Source: Pseudomonadota bacterium
Lineage (GTDB): Bacteria > Pseudomonadota > Gammaproteobacteria > Steroidobacterales > Steroidobacteraceae
DNA: 64,000 nt
Direction of reading: 5' to 3'
Assembly: GCA_023423935.1 (NCBI GenBank)
Contig: JAFAEQ010000033.1
Coordinates: 124,001 to 188,000, forward strand
Shown here: positions 27,412 to 37,121 of the stretch, one piece after another
Position numbering within the stretch: position 1 is the first letter of the stretch
Layout: every line of letters begins with the position of its first letter
Position numbers and translations under genes: made by a program
The notes under the pieces: generated by a model
The model's database searches: none
What the model was told of the DNA's origin: nothing
What the model saw: the letters and a program-made list of their open reading frames with translations, nothing else

Positions 27412-28365
27412 ATGGCTGCATCGCGCTCCAACCCCAACTATCTGGCCGGGCCGTATGTCGAACGGCTCGCGCAGCTGCGCAAGGACGACGCTCGCCTGCG
27501 CGCGGCCTTGAGCGACCCGCAGACCTTGTTCGTGCCGATGTGGCGCTCGCAAAGTCTGATCAACCGCAGCCTCGCGCATCTCGCGGCAGAGTTCCTGCGG
27601 GGGTTCGATCATTTCGAGCAGTTGCAGGCAGAGCCGATCCTGCTCGGCGAATTTCATGGGCAGCTGTGTTTCGCGATCGAGCTGCCCGATGCGGATGCTC
27701 CGGCCCTGAGCCCGAGCGCCGAGTTCGTCGATCTGCGCCTGGTGGCCGGCGATCTCGATCGCGACGAAGCCGGCATCCTCGCGTACGCCCGCGCGATGGT
27801 GCTATGGCGCGAGCGTCACCGATTCTGTGGCCGGTGCGGTGCTCGGACCATCGCGATCCAGGCGGGCCATGTCCTCATCTGCACGAACGAACATTGCCAG
27901 CATCGGCAGTTTCCCCGCACCGATCCGGCCATCATCGTGCTGGTGACGGATGGAGAGCGGGCATTGCTCGGTCGCCAGGCCTCCTGGCCGCCTGGCCGCT
28001 ACTCCACGATCGCCGGTTTCGTCGAGCCGGGCGAGAGTCTCGAGGATGCGGTGCGCCGCGAAGTCCTAGAGGAAACGGGGATTCCCATTGGCGAGGTGGA
28101 ATACCACTCATCGCAACCCTGGCCTTTTCCGTCGTCGCTGATGCTGGGATTCACTGCACATGCGGTCGGCACCGAGATCCAGCGACTCGATGACGAACTG
28201 GAAGATGCGCGATGGCTCACCCGGGCACAGATCGCCGCCGGTGAGGTCTCCCTGCCGAATCCCGTCTCGATCTCTTTCCGTCTGATCGAAGCCTGGTACG
28301 ACGCCGACTGCGCAGTCCCTTTGCGGGAGGAGCCCAAGGTCCGTCTCTGGCTTACACGTCGCTAA
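27412..28365 (+). CDS. nudC: NAD+ diphosphatase (NUDIX)
   Basis: 317 residues. It hydrolyses NAD(H) and removes NAD caps from RNA. Order: N-terminal domain, zinc ribbon (FCGRCGARTI with C...C of CTNEHC), NUDIX box in GFVEPGESLEDAVRREVLEE (about 202-221) continuing TGI, and the NudC-specific SQPWPFPSSLM motif (about 232-242). Length and motifs fit NudC closely. Co-directional with the next gene after 80 bases. Confidence 0.96.
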   Translation: MAASRSNPNYLAGPYVERLAQLRKDDARLRAALSDPQTLFVPMWRSQSLINRSLAHLAAEFLRGFDHFEQLQAEPILLGEFHGQLCFAIELPDADAPALSPSAEFVDLRLVAGDLDRDEAGILAYARAMVLWRERHRFCGRCGARTIAIQAGHVLICTNEHCQHRQFPRTDPAIIVLVTDGERALLGRQASWPPGRYSTIAGFVEPGESLEDAVRREVLEETGIPIGEVEYHSSQPWPFPSSLMLGFTAHAVGTEIQRLDDELEDARWLTRAQIAAGEVSLPNPVSISFRLIEAWYDADCAVPLREEPKVRLWLTRR

Positions 28366-28445
28366 GAGCAGTCCGTTCAGCCTGCATGTAACGTCGGCTC
28401 TGTAGTGTAATGTGCGATCCCTTCGTGTAATGACGATCCGATCCC

Positions 28446-29294
28446 ATGTGCCTGCTCGTTCTTGCCTGGAAATCCCACCCTCGCTACCGACTGATTCTCG
28501 CGGGAAACCGCGACGAATTTCATGACCGGGCGTCTGCGCCGCTCGGCTGGTGGCAGGACGATCCCCGCATTCTGGCCGGACGCGACCTGAAGGCCGGCGG
28601 CACCTGGCTTGGTGTCGCACGCTCGGGACGTTTCGGCGTCGTCACCAACTATCGCGATCTGATGGCTCCAGTCGAAGGCGCGCCCTCGCGCGGCACGCTG
28701 GTGCCCAGGTTCCTGACCGGCGCGACGTCGCCGAAGGAATTCCTGGATGACCTGCGGGGCGCGGCGATGCGCTTCTCGGGATTCAATCTGCTGGTGGGCG
28801 GCACACGCGCCTTGTACTACTTCTCCAATCGCGGTCCGAAAGCGCCGACGGCTCTGCCGCCGGGAGTCTACGGGCTGAGCAATCATCTGCTCGACACGCC
28901 GTGGCCCAAGCTCGCGCGCACACGTGAACGCTTCACCGCATTGCTCAACGAGCCGGAGATTCACAGCGAAGAGGTCTTTGCCATGCTCGGTGATCGCGAG
29001 CAGGCACCCATCGACAATCTGCCCTCGACCGGCCTGCCTCCCGACTGGGAACGTGTCGTGTCGGCACCCTTCATCGTCAACGAGCGCTATGGCACGCGTT
29101 GCTCCAGCCTGTTGCTCGTCGAGCGCAACGGACGCACGATTCTGCACGAGCGTCGCTTCGACGCGAGCGGCGTGCAGAGCGGCACCAGTCGCTTCGAGTT
29201 CGCCAGTGCCGAGGTGCCCGAAGTCTGGTTCGAGGCGGAAGATCCGAACGAGACCGTGAATACGGACACCTCGTTCGATTCATCTCCCGAATGA
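28446..29294 (+). CDS. NRDE/TANGO2 family protein
   Basis: 282 residues beginning MCLLVLAWKSHPRYRLILAG; the Asn-Arg-Asp-Glu motif is in AGNRDEFHDR (about 19-28). GGTWLGVARSGRFGVVTNYRD is the second family signature (given here as GGTWLGV and FGVVTNYRD). Family members have an Ntn-hydrolase-like fold with Cys2; TANGO2 homologues have been linked to heme handling. The stop overlaps the tamA start (ATGA), so the two are translationally coupled, which is unexpected for this pair. Confidence 0.9.
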   Translation: MCLLVLAWKSHPRYRLILAGNRDEFHDRASAPLGWWQDDPRILAGRDLKAGGTWLGVARSGRFGVVTNYRDLMAPVEGAPSRGTLVPRFLTGATSPKEFLDDLRGAAMRFSGFNLLVGGTRALYYFSNRGPKAPTALPPGVYGLSNHLLDTPWPKLARTRERFTALLNEPEIHSEEVFAMLGDREQAPIDNLPSTGLPPDWERVVSAPFIVNERYGTRCSSLLLVERNGRTILHERRFDASGVQSGTSRFEFASAEVPEVWFEAEDPNETVNTDTSFDSSPE

Positions 29295-31093
29295 AGGTAA
29301 GGCGACTTGCGCGCTTCGCTGCGTTCACCGCCAGGCGGACATCGCCTGCCGGACTGCGAAGTGCCCTGCTCGCCCTTGTGCTGCTGAGCCTCTGCACGAG
29401 TGTCCAGGCGAAGATCGAGATCGACATTCCGGACGTCACGCAGGAAGTGGCGACGAACATCCGCGCATTTCTGAGTCTGACGCGCTACGCCGATCGCACC
29501 GACGTCACGCCCGAAGTGATGAGCCGCCTGCAACGGCGCATCGTCGCGGAAACGCGGCGCGCACTCGAGCCTCTCGGTTACTACGATCCGCAGGTGAGCT
29601 ACGACAGCGTGCAGACCGGCAATGACTGGCGCGTCACCATTCATGTCACACCCGGCAGGCCAGTACGACTGTCCGAAGTCGAGATCAGCGTCACCGGACC
29701 GGGCGGACAGGAGCGCGCGCTTCAGCGAATCATCGATGCACGTGATCTCAAGCCCGGTTTGCGCCTGAATCACGGCACCTACGAGAACGTCAAAGGCGCT
29801 TTGTTGCGGGCAGCGAAGAATGAGGGCTATCTCGACGCCAAGCTCACGCGTCACGAGCTCGTCATCGATCGGCAAGAGCGTCGCGCGACCGCCGTAATCC
29901 AGATCGACACAGGCAACCGCTATCGCTATGGAGCCATCACGACCGAGCAGGATGTGATCAGCGACGATGCGATGCGTCGCCTGCTGCGCATGAAGGAAGG
30001 CGATCCGTACACGCTCGACTCGCTGTTGCGCACGCAGTACGTGCTCGATGACAGCCAGTACTTCAAGGCGGTCGATATCGACAGCGGCGATCCTGATCGT
30101 GAGCAGCTGACTGTGCCGGTGATCATCCACGCCGAACCGAACCGACGTCATCGCTACGGCGCCAGCATCGGCTATGCGACCGATACGCGCGTACGCGGCA
30201 AGTTCACCTGGGAAGATCGTCGCGTCAACGAAAGCGGACATCGCGCGAAGGTCGATCTGATCGGCTCGTCCGTGCTCAGTCAGATCGCGGGTCGCTATGC
30301 GATCCCGGTGATGGACGTGGCATTGGAAAAGCTCGAGTTCACTACCTCCGCGACACGCGAGGAACTCGGCGACACGTTGAGCAAGCGCGCGGAAGTCGGC
30401 GCAGGCTTGACGCAAGTCATGGGGCGCTGGCAACGCGTCCTGTTCGTATCCTTGTCACAGGAGCAGACGACGCTACCCGCCAACGAGATCCAGGCCGAGC
30501 GCAAGGAAGATTCCTTCCTGATCATCCCGGGCATCAGCTTCACGACGTTACCGAGCTATGTGATCGGCGGCGAGCAGCGCCCTTACAGCATCTACGCAGA
30601 GTTGCGCGGATCGCCCCGCACTCTGGGTTCGGACTCATCGTTCCTGCAGTTTCGCACTCAGCTCGAGCGGATGTTCCGGCTCTCGGAGCGCTGGACGTTT
30701 CGCACACGCGCAGAGCTCGGCGCGAGCTGGGTCGACGATTTCTCCGAGCTGCCCGCATCGCAACGCTTCTTCGCGGGTGGCGATCGCAGTGTGCGCGGAT
30801 TCGGCCTCAACGAGTTATCCCCGAAGGACGATGCCGGCAATCGTATCGGCGGTCGCAACTTGTTCACCGGTACGCTCGAGCTCGAGCGCCGCCTGCCGAG
30901 GAACTTCGGACTCGCAGCGTTCACCGATTTCGGTAACGCCTTCGATCACTTCAGCGACCCGCTCGAGTATTCAGCTGGTCTCGGCTTGCGTTGGCATGTC
31001 GCTGTCGCCAGCCTGGGTGTGGATGTCGCACAGCCGCTGTCCGAGTCCGGCCGCAATCCGCGGCTGCACATCTACATCTCCACTCTGTTCTGA
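29291..31093 (+). CDS. tamA: TamA, Omp85-family assembly factor
   Basis: 600 residues from ATG 29291. Signal peptide through SLCTSVQA, three POTRA domains (about 45-280) and a C-terminal 16-strand Omp85 barrel with the lid-lock loop residues RSVRGFGLNELSP (about 499-511) and an aromatic C-terminal end. With TamB it forms the translocation and assembly module that spans the envelope. tamB follows after 18 bases. Confidence 0.96.
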   Translation: MKVRRLARFAAFTARRTSPAGLRSALLALVLLSLCTSVQAKIEIDIPDVTQEVATNIRAFLSLTRYADRTDVTPEVMSRLQRRIVAETRRALEPLGYYDPQVSYDSVQTGNDWRVTIHVTPGRPVRLSEVEISVTGPGGQERALQRIIDARDLKPGLRLNHGTYENVKGALLRAAKNEGYLDAKLTRHELVIDRQERRATAVIQIDTGNRYRYGAITTEQDVISDDAMRRLLRMKEGDPYTLDSLLRTQYVLDDSQYFKAVDIDSGDPDREQLTVPVIIHAEPNRRHRYGASIGYATDTRVRGKFTWEDRRVNESGHRAKVDLIGSSVLSQIAGRYAIPVMDVALEKLEFTTSATREELGDTLSKRAEVGAGLTQVMGRWQRVLFVSLSQEQTTLPANEIQAERKEDSFLIIPGISFTTLPSYVIGGEQRPYSIYAELRGSPRTLGSDSSFLQFRTQLERMFRLSERWTFRTRAELGASWVDDFSELPASQRFFAGGDRSVRGFGLNELSPKDDAGNRIGGRNLFTGTLELERRLPRNFGLAAFTDFGNAFDHFSDPLEYSAGLGLRWHVAVASLGVDVAQPLSESGRNPRLHIYISTLF

Positions 31094-31111
31094 CGCGACG
31101 GCATCGATCTC

Positions 31112-34100
31112 GTGCGCAAGTGGATCCTCATCATCGTCGCGGTGCTGATCGTCATCCCGGCCCTGCTCATCGGTGTGGCCGTCTATACGCCTGCGGGCAT
31201 GAACATCGTGACCTGGGCGCTGCCGCAACTCGATCGCTTCGGTGTGCGCATCGAAGGCGTGAGCGGCACGCTGAGCGATCGGATCTTCGTGGAGCGGTTC
31301 GAGCTCAGTCGACCCAATGTGCACATCGTCTCGCACGACATCGTCGCGCAGCTGCGCGTGCGGGATTTCTTCATTCAGACCATCGGCCTCGAATCGCTGA
31401 CCGCACGCGACACGCAAGTCGAGATCCTGAACGCGCCACCCACTCCGCCGAGCACTCAGCCTTTACGCTTTCTGCCCAGCTTTCTGCGCGTGGCCGTCCA
31501 TCACGCAACGTTCTCGCGCCTGCGCTACGTCAACATCGATGGCACCACCGTCGATGCCGATGAGCTGCGCGGTTCGGCACGAATCAGTCCGCGGCGACTA
31601 CGCGTCTACGAGTTTCACGTCGATGCGCCGCAATTCAATCTCCACGGCAGTGGACGCCTGCTTGCGCAACGTCCGCTCGGACTGGAGCTCAAGGCCGATG
31701 GCAATCTGCGTCTGGCGCGCGGCACCGAAGTGTCGGCGACTGTGCAGGCGAGCGGCGATATCGAACAACTCAAGATCCAGGCAAACGTCACCAGGCCCGA
31801 TCGGCTCGATGCCAACCTGCTGTTCACGCGCCCCGAGGGTCGCTGGCGATTGGCGGGGCAAGCACTGGCACCTTCGATTTCCCTCGAACCGTGGATGGAG
31901 TCTCCACCGCTCTCGTTCCGCAATATCGATCTCACCTTCGAAATGGATCCGCAGGGAATTCACGCTGGGGGCAACGTCGGCGTGCCGCAGTGGACCGAGC
32001 GCGACTTTACGATCGATGCCCGTGGTCGTTATGCGCAACGGCGCATTCAGATCGACGACGCCACAGTTTCATTGAACGAGATGCCGGCGCGCGCACAGAT
32101 CACCGGTGCGATCGTGCTCGACGGCAGCGCGCCGACGCTCGATATGAAAGCGCGCTGGACCGATCTGCAATGGCCGCTGACGGGAACGGCGTTGGTCGCA
32201 AGCAGCGAGGGCGACATCAGACTTGCCGGGGTGTTGCCCTACGAGTACCAACTCTCCGGGCGGGCAACGGTGCCGACGAGCACCACGAATCTCGAGCGTC
32301 CGTTGACGGGCACCGCAGAAGCTCAGGGACAACTCGCCCGCGACGGCTTCACCCTGACGCGCTATGCGCTGCGAACCCTGCAAGGGAATATCGAAGGTGC
32401 GGGGTCGCTCAAGTTCGCCAAGCCACGCGCGTGGACGTTACGAGCCGATGCGCAGCAGATCGATCCCGCCGGAATTCATCCGCAATTCCCCGGCCGTGTG
32501 AGTTTCCTGCTCGACGCACACGGCGAAGGCGTCGATAAGACGGCGCTGTTCTCGGCCGACGTCTCGCGTATCTCCGGAACTCTGCGCGATGAGGATGTGC
32601 GTGGCCGGGCAAGCATCACGCGCGATCGTCACGGCTGGCAGGCACGCAATGTGCGACTGGGCTTCGGTGAAGCGCGACTGCAACTCGACGGTTCGATCAA
32701 CGATCAGATCGATTTGCAGGCTTCGCTCCACGCACGCTCGCTCCATTCCTTGCTGCCTCAGGCGCGCGGTCGCCTGGAGTTCAACGGCACTGCCACCGGT
32801 CCGGTCAAAGCGCCTCACATCGTGGCCAAGGCGACTGCGGAGAATCTGAGTTACGGCGAGTGGCGCGTGGCCGCGTTGAATATGGACGCCGATGTCGATT
32901 TGCGCGGCAACGCCTCTTCGCGCTTGTCGCTCACCGCACAACGCGCAGGACACACGGAACCCTATGTCGAGTCGTTGCAGATCGACGGTGAAGGTACGGC
33001 AGAAGCCCATCGGATCGCGATCAACGTGCTCGGCGTCAGCTCGGAGAATCGTCCAGCTACGCACGCAGCGATACAGCTCACGGGAACGTTCGCCAATGAA
33101 GTCTGGAGCGGAGTGTGGCGAGCCACCGACATCCGCGACAGCCGGCGCACAGGTGAGGCGATCCGCATGAACGAACCGGCGAACTTTCTCGTCTCTCGCG
33201 ATCGCGCACAGATCGACAAGGTCTGTCTCGCACTCGGCCGCGGTCAGTTCTGCGGCGACGGCAGCTGGCAGCGCGACGGCGCATGGGAAGCAACCGTTTC
33301 GGGTTACGAAATTCCACTGGCCATCGTCCTGCCGCCGAGCGGACCGGAAGCCGAGTATTCGGGACGCATCGAAGGGCGCGTACATGTATCGGGAGCGCCG
33401 GCGAAACCCTGGCTGCTCGATGCGGGCGCCCGCATCATGGATGCAGCGATCATCTATCGCCCGCCCGGTGCAGATCCCGAGACATTGAATCTCGGCAATG
33501 GCGGTCTTGCCGCAACGGCCACGGCAGAACGTCTGAATTTCCAGCTTGGTATTCAGGCCTTCGAAGATACGTACCTCTACGCGAACGCTCACATCGAGCG
33601 CAACGGCAGTAACGATGTGCTGAACCTGCCGCTCACCGGCGATATCCGCGCACGGGCTGCGGATGCCAACATCCTGCCGATCGTAATGAATGAGATCGAC
33701 AACGCTGCAGGCTTGCTGACCGCGAACATCGATCTGCGCGGCACGCTCGCCGCACCGCAGATCAGCGGTCGAATCGAGCTGAGCAATGGCGCGCTCGATT
33801 CTTACCGGGTGAATCTGGGGTTACGACAACTGAATCTCATCGCCGACCTCGCGACCAACACGCTGGATTTTCGCGGTTCGGGCCGAGCCGGCGACGGCGA
33901 GCTCAATGTGAACGGCAATTTCCTTTGGGAGAATCGCAAGCTGCAGGGAAATTTGCGTTTGAACGGCAGCAATCTGCTCGTGGCCGATCTTCCTGAGTAT
34001 CGCGTGGTCGCATCACCCGATTTGAATTTCAGAATCGATGATCAGGACCTGCAAGTCACCGGCGATGTCACGATTCCGAGCGCGCGAGTGCAGCCCGTCA

Positions 34101-34891
34101 ATCTGGGCGGTGCCGTGCAGGCCTCAGACGATGCGCGCTACGTGGGCGAGACTCCCGCGGAGAAGGAAGGCAAGCTCAAGCTGCGCAGCGAAGTGCGCAT
34201 CACCATGGGCGATGATGTTCGCGTCGATGCCTTCGGACTGCAGGGCCAGATCGTGGGCCGCGTCGGCACCACCGTCATCACGGGTGAGCCTGCCATTGGT
34301 CGGGGCGAGCTGAGTGTTCATGATGGCCGCTATGCAGCTTACGGCCAGAAGCTCGATATCAGTCGCGGACGACTGCTGTTCGACGCATCGCCGCTGGATG
34401 ATCCCGCCCTCGACATCGAAGCCAAACGCAAGATCGAGAACGTCACGGTCGGCATGAATGTGCGTGGGACGTTGCGGATGCCGCGTCTTACGTTCTTCTC
34501 CGACCCTTCGATGTCGCAAGCTTCGATCGTGTCGTATCTGCTCACGGGCAAGGGTATCGACACCCTGCAGAGCAACGAGGCCGCAAGCGTCGGCTCTGCA
34601 ACGGATGCACTCGCGGTGCAGGGCGGCGGATTCCTCGCCTCACAACTTGGCCATCAACTCGGACTCGAAGAGGTCGGCGTGGAAAGCACGACGGGTACCT
34701 CGGGCGAAACCAACACCTCGCTCGTGCTCGGGAAATTCCTCTCCCCGCGCCTTTTCATCAGCTACGGCATCTCACTCACTGAATCCATCAACACCTTCAA
34801 GCTGCGCTACACCGTCAGCGACAAATGGATGCTGAAGCTCGAAGCCGGCGAGAACCAGAGCGCCGACGCGGAGTACACGATTGAGAGATAG
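31112..34891 (+). CDS. tamB: TamB, translocation/assembly module inner-membrane component
   Basis: 1259 residues from a GTG at 31112. One N-terminal membrane anchor (WILIIVAVLIVIPALLIGV), then a very long beta-rich, hydrophobic-groove domain and the C-terminal TamB/DUF490 domain (about 930-1259; GRGELSVHDGRYAAYGQKLD, FFSDPSMSQASIVSYLLTGK). Members of this AsmA-like group bridge inner and outer membranes and are implicated in phospholipid transport and OMP assembly. Coupled with tamA. Confidence 0.96.
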   Translation: MRKWILIIVAVLIVIPALLIGVAVYTPAGMNIVTWALPQLDRFGVRIEGVSGTLSDRIFVERFELSRPNVHIVSHDIVAQLRVRDFFIQTIGLESLTARDTQVEILNAPPTPPSTQPLRFLPSFLRVAVHHATFSRLRYVNIDGTTVDADELRGSARISPRRLRVYEFHVDAPQFNLHGSGRLLAQRPLGLELKADGNLRLARGTEVSATVQASGDIEQLKIQANVTRPDRLDANLLFTRPEGRWRLAGQALAPSISLEPWMESPPLSFRNIDLTFEMDPQGIHAGGNVGVPQWTERDFTIDARGRYAQRRIQIDDATVSLNEMPARAQITGAIVLDGSAPTLDMKARWTDLQWPLTGTALVASSEGDIRLAGVLPYEYQLSGRATVPTSTTNLERPLTGTAEAQGQLARDGFTLTRYALRTLQGNIEGAGSLKFAKPRAWTLRADAQQIDPAGIHPQFPGRVSFLLDAHGEGVDKTALFSADVSRISGTLRDEDVRGRASITRDRHGWQARNVRLGFGEARLQLDGSINDQIDLQASLHARSLHSLLPQARGRLEFNGTATGPVKAPHIVAKATAENLSYGEWRVAALNMDADVDLRGNASSRLSLTAQRAGHTEPYVESLQIDGEGTAEAHRIAINVLGVSSENRPATHAAIQLTGTFANEVWSGVWRATDIRDSRRTGEAIRMNEPANFLVSRDRAQIDKVCLALGRGQFCGDGSWQRDGAWEATVSGYEIPLAIVLPPSGPEAEYSGRIEGRVHVSGAPAKPWLLDAGARIMDAAIIYRPPGADPETLNLGNGGLAATATAERLNFQLGIQAFEDTYLYANAHIERNGSNDVLNLPLTGDIRARAADANILPIVMNEIDNAAGLLTANIDLRGTLAAPQISGRIELSNGALDSYRVNLGLRQLNLIADLATNTLDFRGSGRAGDGELNVNGNFLWENRKLQGNLRLNGSNLLVADLPEYRVVASPDLNFRIDDQDLQVTGDVTIPSARVQPVNLGGAVQASDDARYVGETPAEKEGKLKLRSEVRITMGDDVRVDAFGLQGQIVGRVGTTVITGEPAIGRGELSVHDGRYAAYGQKLDISRGRLLFDASPLDDPALDIEAKRKIENVTVGMNVRGTLRMPRLTFFSDPSMSQASIVSYLLTGKGIDTLQSNEAASVGSATDALAVQGGGFLASQLGHQLGLEEVGVESTTGTSGETNTSLVLGKFLSPRLFISYGISLTESINTFKLRYTVSDKWMLKLEAGENQSADAEYTIER

Positions 34892-34892
34892 A

Positions 34893-35132
34893 GCCTGGTT
34901 CCTAGGCTCTAGGCGCTAGGCTCTAGCCAGAGCAGAACCACGTTCGCGATGGTTTTGCTTCCCTAGTTCCTAGCTCCTAGGACCTACGAGGTGAGACAGG
35001 TGATGAAGTGATGCCAGTGATGCCGGCAAGAAGGACGATGCAGCTTGATTCTGGCCGTTATCACCGATGCGACCACCCTCCCGAATCACCACTCTGAGCT
35101 CATCACTTCCATCACTTTCATCACTCATCACT
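34893..35132. repeat. Two tandem word-arm repeats tamB/NUDIX
   Basis: Module 1: arms of CTAGG/CCTAG words at about 34893-34932 and 34961-34986 around a GCAGAACCA/TGGTTTTGC stem. Module 2: arms of GTGATG words (34990-35024) and CATCAC words (35059-35132). The 252-base gap between the converging genes consists almost wholly of these two modules with different words. Confidence 0.8.
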
Positions 35133-35143
35133 GCGTCTCGAGC

Positions 35144-35758
35144 TCAATCAAACTCCGTCGGCCACTCCCGGTGCAGATGGTGTTCGTACATGCGCTGGAT
35201 CTGTTTCGCGGTGGAGCGGCCCGTCGATAGCTCTGGAAGTGCATTCAGTGCGAAGAAGTCGACGCCGTCCGTTTCGTTACTCAATCGCGGCTCACCGCCC
35301 GTGATCTCGCAGATGAAGAACGCCTTCCAGGAATGAAACAGGTATGGCGGGTGCTCGTGCCTGTTGCGATCGTAGAGTGCCGCGAGCTTCATTGCGCGGG
35401 CGGTGTAGCCGGATTCCTGTTCGATTTCCTTTTCGACGGCATACGAAGGGCTCTCATTCACGTCGGCCCAGCCGCCAGGCAGCGTCCACTTGCCATCGAG
35501 CCTTTCGCGAACCAGGAGCACGCGGTCATCCTTAAAGATCGCGCCGCGCACATCCATTTTCGGCGTGGCGTATCCATCCTCGACGAACCACGTGTCGTGG
35601 AGCTTGTCAGCCGCATGCGAGGACTCCGCAGCGAGCAATGCAGCAGCGATACCGGCAATTTCTCGGTACCGCTCGCGGTCGTATTCCTCCCGCGTGAAGT
35701 GCAGACCGGTTTGCGCCAGCGCAAGAAGGCGACGAGCGAGATCTAGCGTCGTTGTCAT
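35144..35758 (-). CDS. NUDIX hydrolase
   Basis: 204 residues from ATG 35758 (MTTTLDLARRLLALAQTGLH, the usual start of this subfamily with an extra N-terminal helical domain); starts at 35794 and 35818 are possible. NUDIX box: GGWADVNESPSYAVEKEIEQ followed by ESGY. Compared with the consensus RE-U-x-EE-x-GU, Arg is Lys and the first Glu of the EE pair is Gln (KEIEQESGY), so metal binding may be altered. Substrate unknown; ADP-ribose or nucleotide sugars are typical for relatives. Confidence 0.85.
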   Translation of the reverse strand: MTTTLDLARRLLALAQTGLHFTREEYDRERYREIAGIAAALLAAESSHAADKLHDTWFVEDGYATPKMDVRGAIFKDDRVLLVRERLDGKWTLPGGWADVNESPSYAVEKEIEQESGYTARAMKLAALYDRNRHEHPPYLFHSWKAFFICEITGGEPRLSNETDGVDFFALNALPELSTGRSTAKQIQRMYEHHLHREWPTEFD

Positions 35759-35923
35759 GAGATTCGTTTCGAGTGGATCGATAGCAAGCTTCATGCGTCG
35801 CTGAATAGCGCGCAACACTGTACTGCAGGCGGCCGATCGAACTGACTGCCCACGGCACTGCGGTGCTGCCCTATCATCAGGCGCCCTTAGCGCCTCGCGC
35901 GCCTCCGGTCTTTCACGGACACC

Positions 35924-36847
35924 ATGAGTACCCGGGCAGAAGCAATTCCAACAACGTCATCCACGCTGGACGGTCGCGGCATTGCGGCCGCCTCCAGCGC
36001 GTTCGTCATCTGGGGCGTGCTCCCCATTTATCTGAAATGGCTGCAATCGGTGCCCGTGCTGCAGGTCACCGCGCATCGACTGGTGTGGGGCTGTCTCGTG
36101 GCACTGGCATGGCTCGGCGTGCGTGGCGAGCTCAAGAATTTGTGGGCCGCGCTGAAAGACTGGCGAGTCCTGCTACGACTGTTCGCGAGTGCTTCACTCA
36201 TCACTGCAAACTGGATCACCTATGTGTGGGCAGTCGCGAACGACCGGGTCGTCGACACCAGCCTCGGCTACTTCATCAACCCATTGCTCAACGTCGTGCT
36301 GGGTGTGGTGCTTCTCTCGGAGCGGCTGAATCGCGCGCAATGGAGTGCGGTCGCGCTCGCTGCCATCGGCGTCGCTTACCTCACTTGGTCGAGCGGCCAT
36401 CCACCCTGGCTCTCACTCGCGCTCGCCTTCACGTTCGGGTTGTACGGCTTCGTGCGCAAAGTGATCAAGGTCGATGCACTGGCCGGATTCGGCGCGGAAA
36501 CCCTGCTGGTTCTGCCCGTGGGCATCGGCTATCTGATCTGGTGCGAAATGGTGGGCATCGGCGCATTCGGACATACGAGCCTGACGCTGAACCTGCTCAT
36601 GATCTTCGGCGGCCCGATCACGGCGATTCCGCTGGTGCTGTTCGCCTTCGGCGCGCGTCGCATCCCCTATTCGACCGTCGGCCTGCTCCAGTACATCGGC
36701 CCCACCCTGCAACTCCTGCTCGGCGTCTTTCTCTACCACGAACCCTTCGGCGGCTCCCGCCTGATCGGCTTCGCCCTCATCTGGTCGGCCCTCGCGATCT
36801 ACGCCATCGACGGCCTCTGGCGCTCTCGCAAGGTTTCTGCGGCGTGA
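35924..36847 (+). CDS. rarD: RarD-type EamA transporter
   Basis: 307 residues with about ten hydrophobic segments arranged as two EamA repeats. FVIWGVLPIYLKWLQSVP and EILAHRxxWS-like QVTAHRLVWGCLVA match the RarD subfamily of the drug/metabolite transporter superfamily. GYFINPLLNVVLGVVLLSER (20 residues) marks the end of repeat 1. Named after chloramphenicol resistance in Pseudomonas; natural substrate unknown. Confidence 0.93.
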   Translation: MSTRAEAIPTTSSTLDGRGIAAASSAFVIWGVLPIYLKWLQSVPVLQVTAHRLVWGCLVALAWLGVRGELKNLWAALKDWRVLLRLFASASLITANWITYVWAVANDRVVDTSLGYFINPLLNVVLGVVLLSERLNRAQWSAVALAAIGVAYLTWSSGHPPWLSLALAFTFGLYGFVRKVIKVDALAGFGAETLLVLPVGIGYLIWCEMVGIGAFGHTSLTLNLLMIFGGPITAIPLVLFAFGARRIPYSTVGLLQYIGPTLQLLLGVFLYHEPFGGSRLIGFALIWSALAIYAIDGLWRSRKVSAA

Positions 36848-36860
36848 AGAGAAGAAAGAA

Positions 36861-37020
36861 TTTCCACGGGGATCACAGGGTCCACGGGGGGATGAATACC
36901 TCGAAGAGTTGCAGTGGGCGTTAGTTGGCCCGATGTGCGCCGGCGACTCTGTAGAGGCTCAGGCTCAGGGTCTCATTAAGCCTGATCTTTCCCCGTGCAC
37001 CCCGTGTGCCCCCGTGGAGA
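36861..37020. repeat. Word-arm inverted repeat rarD/argR (CACGGGG words)
   Basis: Left arm TTCCACGGGGATCACAGGGT and continuing CCACGGGGGG (36861-36890); right arm CCCCGTGCACCCCGTGTG followed by CCCCCGTGGAG (36990-37019). Inner pairing AGGCT/AGCCT near 36961-36982. The arms are G-rich and C-rich respectively on the plus strand. Confidence 0.75.
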
Positions 37021-37049
37021 CTCTTTCCGTCCGCTCAGTCCTCTTCCCG

Positions 37050-37097
37050 TTGACAGCCTTTGCATATTTATGCAACATGCGCGCGTTTTTATGCATA
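37050..37097 (+). promoter_or_regulatory. argR promoter with ARG-box-like operator
   Basis: TTGACA at 37050-37055; 17 bases further CAACAT (37073-37078) as a weak -10. Between and over them lies TTGCATATTTATGCAA (37060-37075), matching 7 of 8 in each arm, and a second TATGCATA (37090-37097). Spacing and AT-rich centre resemble paired ARG boxes, with TGCAT in place of TGAAT. Suggests ArgR autoregulation. Confidence 0.6.
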
Positions 37098-37121
37098 GGC
37101 TGAACGCGACCTGTTTGTTCG

